Below, piece by piece: positions 33,980 to 40,768 of a stretch of DNA of 40,768 nucleotides. A program made the translations under genes and the position numbers. Each line of letters opens with the position of its first letter. Within the stretch, counting starts at the first letter, position 1. The notes beneath the pieces were generated by a model, which was not told the origin of the DNA, did no database searches, and saw only the letters and a program-made list of their open reading frames with translations. This stretch comes from Sphingopyxis sp. HIX (GTDB lineage: Bacteria > Pseudomonadota > Alphaproteobacteria > Sphingomonadales > Sphingomonadaceae), in contig NZ_LNSB01000049.1 in assembly GCF_001468285.1 (NCBI RefSeq), positions 1 to 40,768 of the forward strand, written 5' to 3'.

Positions 33980-34374
33980 ATTACCGTCCCCTTTGTTGCC
34001 CTGGGGCCGAACCGCACGTCGCTTGCCGCGTGCCTTTGGTCCGCCCTGTCGTCCCACCTGTCCGCCTGGCGGAGCGTCGCTCCGTCCTGTTATTTTCTTG
34101 GATAGTCACCGTAACCGGCCGGCAAAGGCCGCGACCGGGGGCCGCGGATGTCCGGCTTCGTGAGGCGAGGTTACAGGGTGGTTGCAGCCGGTCAACTGCT
34201 CCGCTGCTAACCTTGCGATATGGACATATAGCCTGGGGGTATGGGGTTGCCGCGCGGCGCCATAATGCGGATAGCTTGCAGTTATAGGCGGCGCCCCGCT
34301 TGTTATGGGGCCGCGGCAGGGGGCTGCGATAGGGTTTTGTTTCGCGATCGTCATTCACTTTCGGGGAGGGCCTG
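33980..34374. other. 395-base divergent intergenic region between TonB receptor and acylase
   Basis: No gene is supported here. It holds a probable minus-strand promoter (34168-34195), a 15-base near-perfect hairpin CGGAGCG-T-CGCTCCG at 34070-34084 in the receptor's leader, and GCCCC/GGGGC (34293-34297, 34307-34311) upstream of the acylase. The GC content dips in 34190-34300. I see no riboswitch I can name and no small gene. Confidence 0.5.
34168..34195 (-). promoter_or_regulatory. Probable promoter of the TonB receptor gene
   Basis: On the minus strand TTGACC (34195-34190) is followed after 16 bases by TAACCT (34173-34168). This leaves about 185 bases of leader before the ATG at 33979. Boxes match the sigma-70 pattern moderately. 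Confidence 0.35.
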
Positions 34375-36759
34375 TTGATCCAGCGCCGTGCATTCTTGCT
34401 GGCTTCGGCCGCGCTCGTCGCGATGCCGGGCAGCCTGTTCGCCAAACCGCGGGTCAAGGGCGCGACGCAAAAAATCAGCCTGGCTGGCGCGCGCGCGCCG
34501 ATCGAGGTGGTCGAGGACGAATTGGGCGTGCCGCATGTCCGCGCCGCCTCCAGGCACGATGCCTTTTTCGGGCAGGGCTATCTGGTCGCGCGCGACCGGC
34601 TGTTCCAGATCGACATGGAACGTCGCCGCGACATGGGGCGGATGGCCGAATCCTTCGGCCCGCGCTTCGTCGCGGCCGACAAGGCGGCGCGGCTCTTCCT
34701 CTATCGCGGCGACATCGAAGCCGAGCTGGCGGCGCTGCCGCCCGAGGTGCTCGAATGCGCCGAGGGCTATGTCGCGGGGGTGAACGCGCGGATCGACGAG
34801 CTGGCCGCCGACCCGTCGTTGCTGCCGCTCGAATATGGGATATTGGGGATCAGCCCGCTGCGCTGGGACGTGCGCGATCTGGTGCGGGGCCGCGGTATCG
34901 GCATGGGCGACGCCGACGACGAAGTGCGCCGCGCGCAGCTCCACGCGCGCGGGCTGCTCGAGGCCGATCAGTTGATGGCGCCGCTGCGCCCCGCCTGGTC
35001 GTTCACCGTGCCCGACGGGCTCGACACCGCGGCGGTGAGCGAAGCCGACCTCGGCGTGCTCGACCCCGCCAACCGGCCGGGGGGCTTCGAGCCGCTGCAG
35101 GAAGCCGCGTGGCTCGACCCCGACGCGCGCCGACAGGACCGCTTCGCGCAGGGCAGCAACGCCTGGACCGTGTCGCCCTCGCGCACCGCGACGGGGCGCC
35201 CGATCCTCGCGAACGACCCGCATCTCGGCATCGGGCGGTCGAGCCCGCGGCATATGTGTCACCTGTCGGCGCCCGGGCTCGACGTCATCGGCGCCGGCGC
35301 CCCGGGGCTGCCGGGGATCATGCAGGGGCACACCGATCGCTTCGCCTTCGGCCGCACCAATTTCCACATCGACCAGACCGACCTGTTCATCCTGCGCACG
35401 CAAGACGGCGATCCGGGCCGTTACTGGCACAAGGGTGAGTGGAAGGCGTTCGAGAGTTTCGAGGAGGAAATCCTCGTCAAGGGCGCGCCGGCCGAGCGCG
35501 TCATCCTGCGCTACGCCGATGGTCGCCCCATCGTGTCGGAAGATGCGGCGCGCAGCCGCGCGGTCGCCTTCGCCACCGTCGCGATGCTGCCCGGCGCCAA
35601 TGCGCGCTTCGCGATGATCGCGATCAACCTGTCGACCGATTGGGCGTCGCTGCGCAAAGCGTTCGAGCTGCACGTCTCGCCGACCAATTTCCATTATGCC
35701 GACATCGACGGCAACACCGGGTGGCAGACGATCGGTTTCACCCCGCGGCGGCCGAAGCACGACGGGCTGTTCCCCGCGCCCGGCGACGGCGACTATGACT
35801 GGACGGGCATCCTGCCGGTCGAGGATATGCCGCACGTCTATAACCCCGCGGAAGGCTGGTTCGCCTCGGCCAACCAGATGAACCTGCCGAAGGATTATCC
35901 GTATCGCGAGCGGATCATCAGCTTCAGCTGGAGCGATCCCTTCCGCTACGATCGCTGCGCCGAGGTGCTGCGCGCGCAGCCGAAACACCGGATCGAGGAC
36001 AGCATCGCGCTGCAGCACGATGTCCAGTCGCTGCCCGCGCGCGCGCTGGTCAAGCTGCTCCCAGCCGCTCCGTCGGCCGAGGCGGCGGACGCGGCGGCGC
36101 TGCTCAAGCGCTGGGATTGCGGGATCGAGGCGAATAGCGGCGCGGCGTTGCTCTACGAGATGGTGCTGCCTTTGCTCTCGACCGCGGTGTACGAACGCGT
36201 CGTGCCCGCCGCGGCGCGCGACCTGGTGACGTCGCTCAACCTCGCCGAGATGCTGCGCATGCTGGCGGAGCGCGACAAAAGGCTGGGCGAGGATCCCGCG
36301 GCGGCGCGCGATGCGCTGGTCGACGGCGCGCTGGTCGCCGGGTGGAGAAAGGCGATCGAGCTCGGCGGGCCCGATCCGGCGGGCTGGCAATGGGGCGACC
36401 TGCACCGCGTGACGATCGAGCATCCGCTCGCGGCGTCGAACCGCGCGATCGCGGCGGCTTTCCCGAAGATCATGGGCGGCCGCTCGGGCGGCGACTGGAA
36501 CACGCCGATGGCGCGCGGCTTCAACGCGCGCCGCAATTTCGACGTGTCGCACGGCGCGAGCTATTTGTTCGTCGCCGACGTCGGCGCGTGGGACAACAGC
36601 CGCTTCCTGCTGCTGCCCGGCCAGTCGGCCGACCCGCGCTCGCCGCGCTATCGCGACTTCTACCCGCTATGGCTCGCGGGGACGATGCAGCCGCTCTGGT
36701 ACAGCAAGGCGGCGGTCGACCGCCACGCCGCCGCGCGGCTGGTCCTGACACCTGCTTAG
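34375..36759 (+). CDS. Penicillin acylase family N-terminal nucleophile hydrolase, Tat-exported
   Basis: A 794-residue precursor of a heterodimeric Ntn hydrolase that cleaves an amide bond in an acylated substrate. The N-terminus has a twin-arginine signal (IQRRAFLLASAALVAM). The alpha chain spans to about Gly260 and the beta chain starts at the nucleophile Ser261 in the motif QGSNAWTVS. Asn500 falls at beta position 240, matching the oxyanion-hole Asn beta-241 of E. coli penicillin G acylase. NDPHL, typical of the family, follows Ser261. So an autocatalytic, active enzyme is predicted. The start is a TTG with GGGGAGGG 4-5 bases upstream. The substrate (beta-lactam, homoserine lactone, or acyl-peptide) cannot be told. 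It is divergent from the TonB receptor and convergent with dacB. Confidence 0.93.
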   Translation: MIQRRAFLLASAALVAMPGSLFAKPRVKGATQKISLAGARAPIEVVEDELGVPHVRAASRHDAFFGQGYLVARDRLFQIDMERRRDMGRMAESFGPRFVAADKAARLFLYRGDIEAELAALPPEVLECAEGYVAGVNARIDELAADPSLLPLEYGILGISPLRWDVRDLVRGRGIGMGDADDEVRRAQLHARGLLEADQLMAPLRPAWSFTVPDGLDTAAVSEADLGVLDPANRPGGFEPLQEAAWLDPDARRQDRFAQGSNAWTVSPSRTATGRPILANDPHLGIGRSSPRHMCHLSAPGLDVIGAGAPGLPGIMQGHTDRFAFGRTNFHIDQTDLFILRTQDGDPGRYWHKGEWKAFESFEEEILVKGAPAERVILRYADGRPIVSEDAARSRAVAFATVAMLPGANARFAMIAINLSTDWASLRKAFELHVSPTNFHYADIDGNTGWQTIGFTPRRPKHDGLFPAPGDGDYDWTGILPVEDMPHVYNPAEGWFASANQMNLPKDYPYRERIISFSWSDPFRYDRCAEVLRAQPKHRIEDSIALQHDVQSLPARALVKLLPAAPSAEAADAAALLKRWDCGIEANSGAALLYEMVLPLLSTAVYERVVPAAARDLVTSLNLAEMLRMLAERDKRLGEDPAAARDALVDGALVAGWRKAIELGGPDPAGWQWGDLHRVTIEHPLAASNRAIAAAFPKIMGGRSGGDWNTPMARGFNARRNFDVSHGASYLFVADVGAWDNSRFLLLPGQSADPRSPRYRDFYPLWLAGTMQPLWYSKAAVDRHAAARLVLTPA

Positions 36760-36768
36760 GGTAGGGAC

Positions 36769-38247
36769 CTAAAGCGCCTCGGCGATCGCGACCAGCGCGC
36801 GATCGACCGCGGCAGTGGCCTGGCTGTCGGTGTCCTCGGGCATGTCGTTCGCCAGCGCCGAGAAGATGAGCGTCTTGCCGCTGCGCGTCGTGAGATAGCC
36901 CGACAGCGCGCGCGACGCGTTGAGCGACCCGGTCTTGGCGAAGAGCTTGCCTTCCAAAATCGTGCCCTTGAAGCGGCTTTGCAGCGTGCCGTCGCGCCCG
37001 GCGATCGGCAGCGTCTCGCGCCACGCCATGCTCCACGGCTGGCGCGATATCCAGCTCAGCAGGCCGACTGCGGCGCGCGGGCTGATGCGGTTGTAGCTCG
37101 ACATGCCCGACCCGTCGGCGAAGTGATAGCCGGTCTCAGGCAGCCCGGCTGCGGTCATCACGCGGTGCATCACCGCCTGCCCGTCGGCGATCGAGCCGCT
37201 GCCGGCGTGGCGCGACACGCGGCGCAGCATCAGTTCGGTATGGAGATTCTGGCTCTCCTTGTTGATACGGATCATATTCTCGGCGAGCGAGGGCGCGGGC
37301 AGTTCGGCGAGCATCGCGGGTTCGGTCGGCAGGGTGGCGGGGGCGCCCTTGCGCTTCTCGGGATCGTCGGTGGCGGCCAGCGGACGGTGGCGGACCGCGA
37401 TCTCGCCATCGACCTTCACTCCGCGTGCGCGCAGCAGTTCGCGGAGGCGCCAAGCGGCATAATGCGCGGGGTCGTCGATGCCGTAGCGCAAGGTCAGCGG
37501 CGCAGCCTCGGCGCCGACGGTACCGGTCAGGCGGAGGACGCGGCTGTTCGGCATGCGGTCGGCCTCAATATCCTCCTCCTTGCCCGCGACGGTGGTGACG
37601 CGATTTTCGATGGTGAAATAGCCGGGCGCGTCGATCGTGGGCGCAGCGCCGATCGCGCCGGGCTTGAGCTTCACCACCAGCTCATTGTCGTCGAGCGTCA
37701 GCGCCGAGGTGCCGGTGCCGTAGCGGGACTGGATGTTGTTCCAGCTCATGCCGGGGCTCCAGCGTTCGTCGGGGAACCAGCTGTCGTCGCCGGTGATGTT
37801 GCGGACGTGGCGTGTCTTCGCCGCGACCGCATCGGCGAGGACCTGCAGGCAGTCGGTCTTGCAGTCGTCGGCGCTCGACAGGAGCGCATCGCCGCGGCCG
37901 TGGAGCACGACGTCGGTCGCGCCGCCCGCCTGTTCGAGGCGGACGCCGGTGCCCTTGGCGGTCTGTTGCAGCAGCGGCAGTTCGGCATAGGCGATCGCGG
38001 TGGTGAACATCTTGGTGTTCGACGCGGGGATGAAGCGCTGGTCGGGGGCGATCGACACGAGGATTTCGCCGTCCATCGTCGTGACGAGCATGCCGAAGCG
38101 CGAACCCGGCGGGCCCTCGGCGAGCTTCTGTTCGACCGTCGCCTGCAAGGGGACGGGCGCCGGATTGGTCTGCGCGCTCGCCGCGGTCAGCGAAAGCGAC
38201 AGCGCGAGCGCCGAAGCGAGGGCGAAGCGTGCGATCTTTGGCGTCAT
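36769..38247 (-). CDS. dacB: D-alanyl-D-alanine carboxypeptidase/endopeptidase (PBP4 type)
   Basis: A 492-residue periplasmic class C low-mass penicillin-binding protein that trims or opens peptidoglycan cross-links. A signal peptide ends at about residue 25 (AASA-QT). The three active-site motifs are complete: S76-N-T-K79, S384-Y-N386 and K438-T-G440. A large insertion between the first and second motifs (about 80-370) with the HGRGDALLSS and TGDDSWF stretches is typical of PBP4. It is the last gene of a minus-strand run with the beta-lactamase-fold hydrolase (1 base upstream) and ampG. Confidence 0.95.
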   Translation of the reverse strand: MTPKIARFALASALALSLSLTAASAQTNPAPVPLQATVEQKLAEGPPGSRFGMLVTTMDGEILVSIAPDQRFIPASNTKMFTTAIAYAELPLLQQTAKGTGVRLEQAGGATDVVLHGRGDALLSSADDCKTDCLQVLADAVAAKTRHVRNITGDDSWFPDERWSPGMSWNNIQSRYGTGTSALTLDDNELVVKLKPGAIGAAPTIDAPGYFTIENRVTTVAGKEEDIEADRMPNSRVLRLTGTVGAEAAPLTLRYGIDDPAHYAAWRLRELLRARGVKVDGEIAVRHRPLAATDDPEKRKGAPATLPTEPAMLAELPAPSLAENMIRINKESQNLHTELMLRRVSRHAGSGSIADGQAVMHRVMTAAGLPETGYHFADGSGMSSYNRISPRAAVGLLSWISRQPWSMAWRETLPIAGRDGTLQSRFKGTILEGKLFAKTGSLNASRALSGYLTTRSGKTLIFSALANDMPEDTDSQATAAVDRALVAIAEAL

Positions 38248-38248
38248 A

Positions 38249-39271
38249 TTATGTCCGTTCGTCCCATGCTGAAATGATGCGCGCGCCCACGGCGGGGCGG
38301 AGCGCCACGATGCCGCTGTCGGCGTGGCGGGTCGGGTGGACCCGGTTGGTGAGCAAGGTCCAGGCGAGGCCGCGTTCGAAATCGATCCAGAGGCCGGTGC
38401 CGGTGAAGCCGGTGTGGCCGATCGTATCGGCCGAGCAGGCGTCGCCGCCGTGCCATCCGGCGAAGGCCCGTTCCCAGCCGCAACTGCGGGGGCGTTCGCC
38501 CGCGGTGCGAATCTCGGCCATCATCGCGGGCGACAGGATCTCACCCGCCACCAGCGCGCGCGCGAAGCCGAGCACGCCGTCGACGGTGCCGAACATCCCG
38601 GCATGACCGGGCGCGCCGCCGAGCGCATAGGCATTCTCGTCGTGCACCTCGCCCTTCATCACGCGTCCGCGCCAGCTGCAATTTTCGGTGGCGACCGCGG
38701 GACCGGGCGGCGGACCGAAGCCGAGGCCTTCGCCGAGCGGCCAGGCCGACAGCGGCGCGCCGGTGAGGCGCTCGATCGCGATGCCGAGCAGAATGAAATT
38801 GATGTCCGAATAGAGGGGCGGGCCGCGGCGCCATTCGCGCTGGAGGACGAAGGCGCGCAGCCGTGCGGGATCATCGCCATAGGTGTAGATGGGTTCGACC
38901 GCGGGCAGGAAGCTGCGGTGCATCAGGCAGTCGCGGAAGGTCAGGCGCCGCTCGGCGGCATTTGCGACGTCATATTGGCGAAGGTCGGGGATCGCGTCGG
39001 TCAGCGGCCGGTCGAGGTCGAGCCGCCCCTGCTCCGCCAGCGTCAGGATCATCACCGTCGTCGCGATCACCTTGCTGAGCGAGGCGAGGTCGAACCAGTG
39101 CTCGCGCGTCAGTGCCTCGCGCTCGGGGACGAGCGCGGCCATGCCCGCGAAGCGCACCGCGCTTGTCCCGTCGGCGCTGACGACGCCGAGCGCGGCGCCG
39201 GGGATGCGGCCGTTTTGCGTCGCTTCTAGCGCGGGGGCGAAGCCCGCTTCGCAGACGGCGTCGATGCTCAT
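38249..39271 (-). CDS. Cytoplasmic beta-lactamase-fold serine hydrolase
   Basis: A 340-residue protein of the class C beta-lactamase/DD-peptidase fold. It lacks a signal peptide (MSIDAVCEAGFAPALEATQN), so it probably acts in the cytoplasm. The catalytic pair is S64-L-S-K67 and the second motif is Y154-S-D156, a Tyr-Ser-Asp variant of YSN. The C-terminal HAGMFGT stretch near 225 replaces the KTG box. Its ATG overlaps the ampG stop (ATGA), and dacB follows after one base. The place between the muropeptide importer and a cell-wall peptidase suggests it acts on imported anhydromuropeptides or a related amide. No direct evidence of substrate exists. Confidence 0.88.
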   Translation of the reverse strand: MSIDAVCEAGFAPALEATQNGRIPGAALGVVSADGTSAVRFAGMAALVPEREALTREHWFDLASLSKVIATTVMILTLAEQGRLDLDRPLTDAIPDLRQYDVANAAERRLTFRDCLMHRSFLPAVEPIYTYGDDPARLRAFVLQREWRRGPPLYSDINFILLGIAIERLTGAPLSAWPLGEGLGFGPPPGPAVATENCSWRGRVMKGEVHDENAYALGGAPGHAGMFGTVDGVLGFARALVAGEILSPAMMAEIRTAGERPRSCGWERAFAGWHGGDACSADTIGHTGFTGTGLWIDFERGLAWTLLTNRVHPTRHADSGIVALRPAVGARIISAWDERT

Positions 39272-40764
39272 GCCGTACGTCCCTTCACGCGCACGATGAC
39301 GGGGAGCAGGAAGATCGCCGCGAAGCTGAGTGCGCCCGAGAGCAGGAAAAAGCCGTCATAGCCGATCTGGGTCTGCATCGATCCCGAGGCGCCGGCGAGC
39401 AGGCGCGGCAGCAGGAAGGCGAAGCCCGAGAGCAGGGCATATTGCGCGCCCGGATATTTCGGGCTGACCAGCATCGAGAGATAGACGACGAACACCGCGC
39501 CCGCGAAGCCGTTGCCGAACTGGTCGACCGCGACCGCGGTGTAGAGGATGAAGGACGCGGGCTCGCTGTGCCAGAGCCAGACGTAGATCCAGTTGCCGAG
39601 CGCAGCGGTGACCGCGCCGATGCCGAGCGTCCAGCCGAGCGACAGCCGCGTCGACAGCCAGCCGCCGAGCGCGACCCCCGCCATGCTCGCCGACAAGGCG
39701 ACGACGCCGTCGGCGACGCCGATCTGGTGCAAGCTGTAGCCGCGCTCGTTCCATAGCGGGTGCGACAATGTCAGCGTGAGCACGTCGCCCATGCGGTAGA
39801 GCGAGACGAAGCCGAGCAACGCGAGCACCGCATAGCCGTAGCGCCAGAAGATCTCGACATAGGCCGCGGCAAAGCCCGACTTGCGGGCTAAGAGCTCGGC
39901 GGGCAGGCGGTTGATGCGCGGGAGCGCGAGCGCGAGTGCGACGAAGGGCAGTAGCGCGATCGCGAGCACGACGGGGGTGACGTTGGTCTTCGCCGAAATG
40001 CCCGCGCCCTCGGCGGCCGACAGCAGTACCCAACCGATGGCCGCGGTGGCGAGAGTCGCGGCGAGCAGGATGAGCAGGCTGGCCGACACGCCCTTGATCA
40101 GCGCGGCGCCGCGGCCGGATGTGCCTGGCTGGTCGGGCCGCATCGCGGCGAGGATCGGGAAGGGGGCGAAGGCCGCGACCGCGATGACGAGATAGGCCCA
40201 GGTCCAGTCGGCCCAGGCCGCCACCAGGATCGCGCCGCTTCCTGCAGCGACCATCGCGCTGCGATAGCCCCAGAGGTTCGCGGCGACGATCGGCGCCTGT
40301 TCGGCCTGGCTGGGAGCGAGCTCGATGCGCCAGCCGTCGGCGGCGACCTCGAGCGTCGTCGTCCAGAAGGCGAGCAGGATCGCGAAGAGCGCGGTGAGCG
40401 GCAGGCTCTTGTCGCTCGAGGTGAAGGCCATCGCGACCATCGAGAGGAAGATGCCGAGCTGCGACAGCATGATCCACCCGCGCCTTCGCCCCCAGAAACG
40501 CGCGAAGCCGGGGATGTCGTAGCGCTCGACGAGCGGCGCCCAGGCGAATTTGAAGGTCGGCAGCAGCGCGATCCACGCGAAGAAGCCGATGATGACGATG
40601 TCGACGCCATGCTTCGACAGGCGCAGCGTGAGCACCGCGTTGAACATGTAGAAGGGCAGGCCGGCCGAGAAACCGAGCAGGAGGTAGAGGCCGAACAGGC
40701 GGCGCGCGGAGGGCTTGGCGGGGGTGTCGGCCTGGAGGGGGATGGGGATGGCGGCGGCGGACAA
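39268..40764 (-). CDS. ampG: AmpG-type muropeptide permease (start near the window edge)
   Basis: Major facilitator superfamily permease of about 498 residues that brings anhydro-N-acetylglucosaminyl muropeptides into the cytoplasm for recycling. The multi-helix protein shows AmpG signatures in the first 200 residues: LYLLLGFSAGLPFYMFNAVL, the LPTFKFAWAPLVERYDIPG loop, WTTTLEVAADGWRIELAP and the RSAMVAAGSGA helix. About twelve or more membrane segments follow. The start shown is a TTG at 40764; no ATG is available before the first membrane segment and the frame stays open to the edge at 40768, so the true start may lie beyond the window. It overlaps the hydrolase gene by four bases. Confidence 0.9.
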   Translation of the reverse strand: MSAAAIPIPLQADTPAKPSARRLFGLYLLLGFSAGLPFYMFNAVLTLRLSKHGVDIVIIGFFAWIALLPTFKFAWAPLVERYDIPGFARFWGRRRGWIMLSQLGIFLSMVAMAFTSSDKSLPLTALFAILLAFWTTTLEVAADGWRIELAPSQAEQAPIVAANLWGYRSAMVAAGSGAILVAAWADWTWAYLVIAVAAFAPFPILAAMRPDQPGTSGRGAALIKGVSASLLILLAATLATAAIGWVLLSAAEGAGISAKTNVTPVVLAIALLPFVALALALPRINRLPAELLARKSGFAAAYVEIFWRYGYAVLALLGFVSLYRMGDVLTLTLSHPLWNERGYSLHQIGVADGVVALSASMAGVALGGWLSTRLSLGWTLGIGAVTAALGNWIYVWLWHSEPASFILYTAVAVDQFGNGFAGAVFVVYLSMLVSPKYPGAQYALLSGFAFLLPRLLAGASGSMQTQIGYDGFFLLSGALSFAAIFLLPVIVRVKGRTA

Positions 40765-40768
40765 GTTA

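Noticed and set aside
33980..34374. A riboswitch or small gene in the TonB-acylase gap.
   Set aside because: I could not match any known riboswitch, and no short frame has a ribosome site or a plausible start. Only weak hairpins are present.
32297..36552. Long antisense frames over the TonB receptor (to 34105) and acylase (34351-36552).
   Set aside because: They lie opposite genes with full motifs and lack any coding support.
36979..38277. Plus-strand frame opposite dacB.
   Set aside because: dacB has all three penicillin-binding motifs; this frame has none.

Overview
This is a GC-rich, gene-dense chromosomal window, very probably from an alphaproteobacterium of the order Sphingomonadales. 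A Sphingopyxis- or Sphingomonas-like genome is my best guess; I recognise it by style and cannot prove it here. The evidence is the NepR/PhyR general stress response pair, a large TonB-dependent receptor with a divergent penicillin-acylase-family gene, intergenic palindromes typical of sphingomonads, and strong G/C preference at third codon positions. There is no sign of phage, plasmid, insertion sequence or CRISPR. I found 35 protein genes (one certainly cut by the left edge, one possibly by the right) and no RNA genes.

Layout. Positions 1-6.6 kb (+ strand): a cyclophilin, queA, a PAS-GGDEF-EAL-PilZ c-di-GMP protein, a Sel1-repeat protein, a hemerythrin and tgt. queA and tgt act in the same tRNA queuosine pathway. 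At 6.6-7.8 kb lie divergent nepR and phyR, two of the three partners of the general stress switch; the sigma factor EcfG is not here. At 7.9-17.4 kb (+): glnE, bcp, a ferritin-like DUF455 protein, an M23 peptidase, erpA, xth coupled to a double cyclic-nucleotide-binding-fold protein, a secreted serine hydrolase and a Kelch protein. At 17.4-25.7 kb: acs (-) divergent from an ALDH7-type aldehyde dehydrogenase (+), then on the minus strand a DUF1963 lipoprotein, a thiolase-like/crotonase pair with a palindromic operator, a transaldolase-family gene and a DUF4197 lipoprotein. At 25.8-30.0 kb (+): a tight radA-cvpA-NifU-like-cation antiporter operon. At 30.1-30.9 kb: an ArsR/SRPBCC pair. At 31-36.8 kb: a TonB receptor (-) and a Tat-exported Ntn acylase (+) diverging from a 395-base regulatory gap. 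At 36.8-40.8 kb (-): ampG, a cytoplasmic beta-lactamase-fold hydrolase and dacB, a peptidoglycan turnover operon.

The most useful regulatory observation is an exact match to the EcfG (general stress sigma) promoter, GGAAC-N16-CGTT, directly before the hemerythrin gene, with a one-mismatch version before nepR. This ties the stress switch at 6.6-7.8 kb to a target 2 kb away. Other points are a 12-bp palindrome centred on the start codon of the ArsR-type regulator, a TTGACG/CGTCAA palindrome before the crotonase operon, a set of probable leaderless promoters, and several enzymes that lack an expected catalytic or ligand cysteine (thiolase-like protein, NifU-like scaffold, Bcp). I see no convincing wholly new multi-gene system. 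The best candidates for new biology are the TonB receptor/acylase pair, the cyclic-nucleotide-fold protein coupled to xth, and the cytoplasmic hydrolase in the ampG operon.
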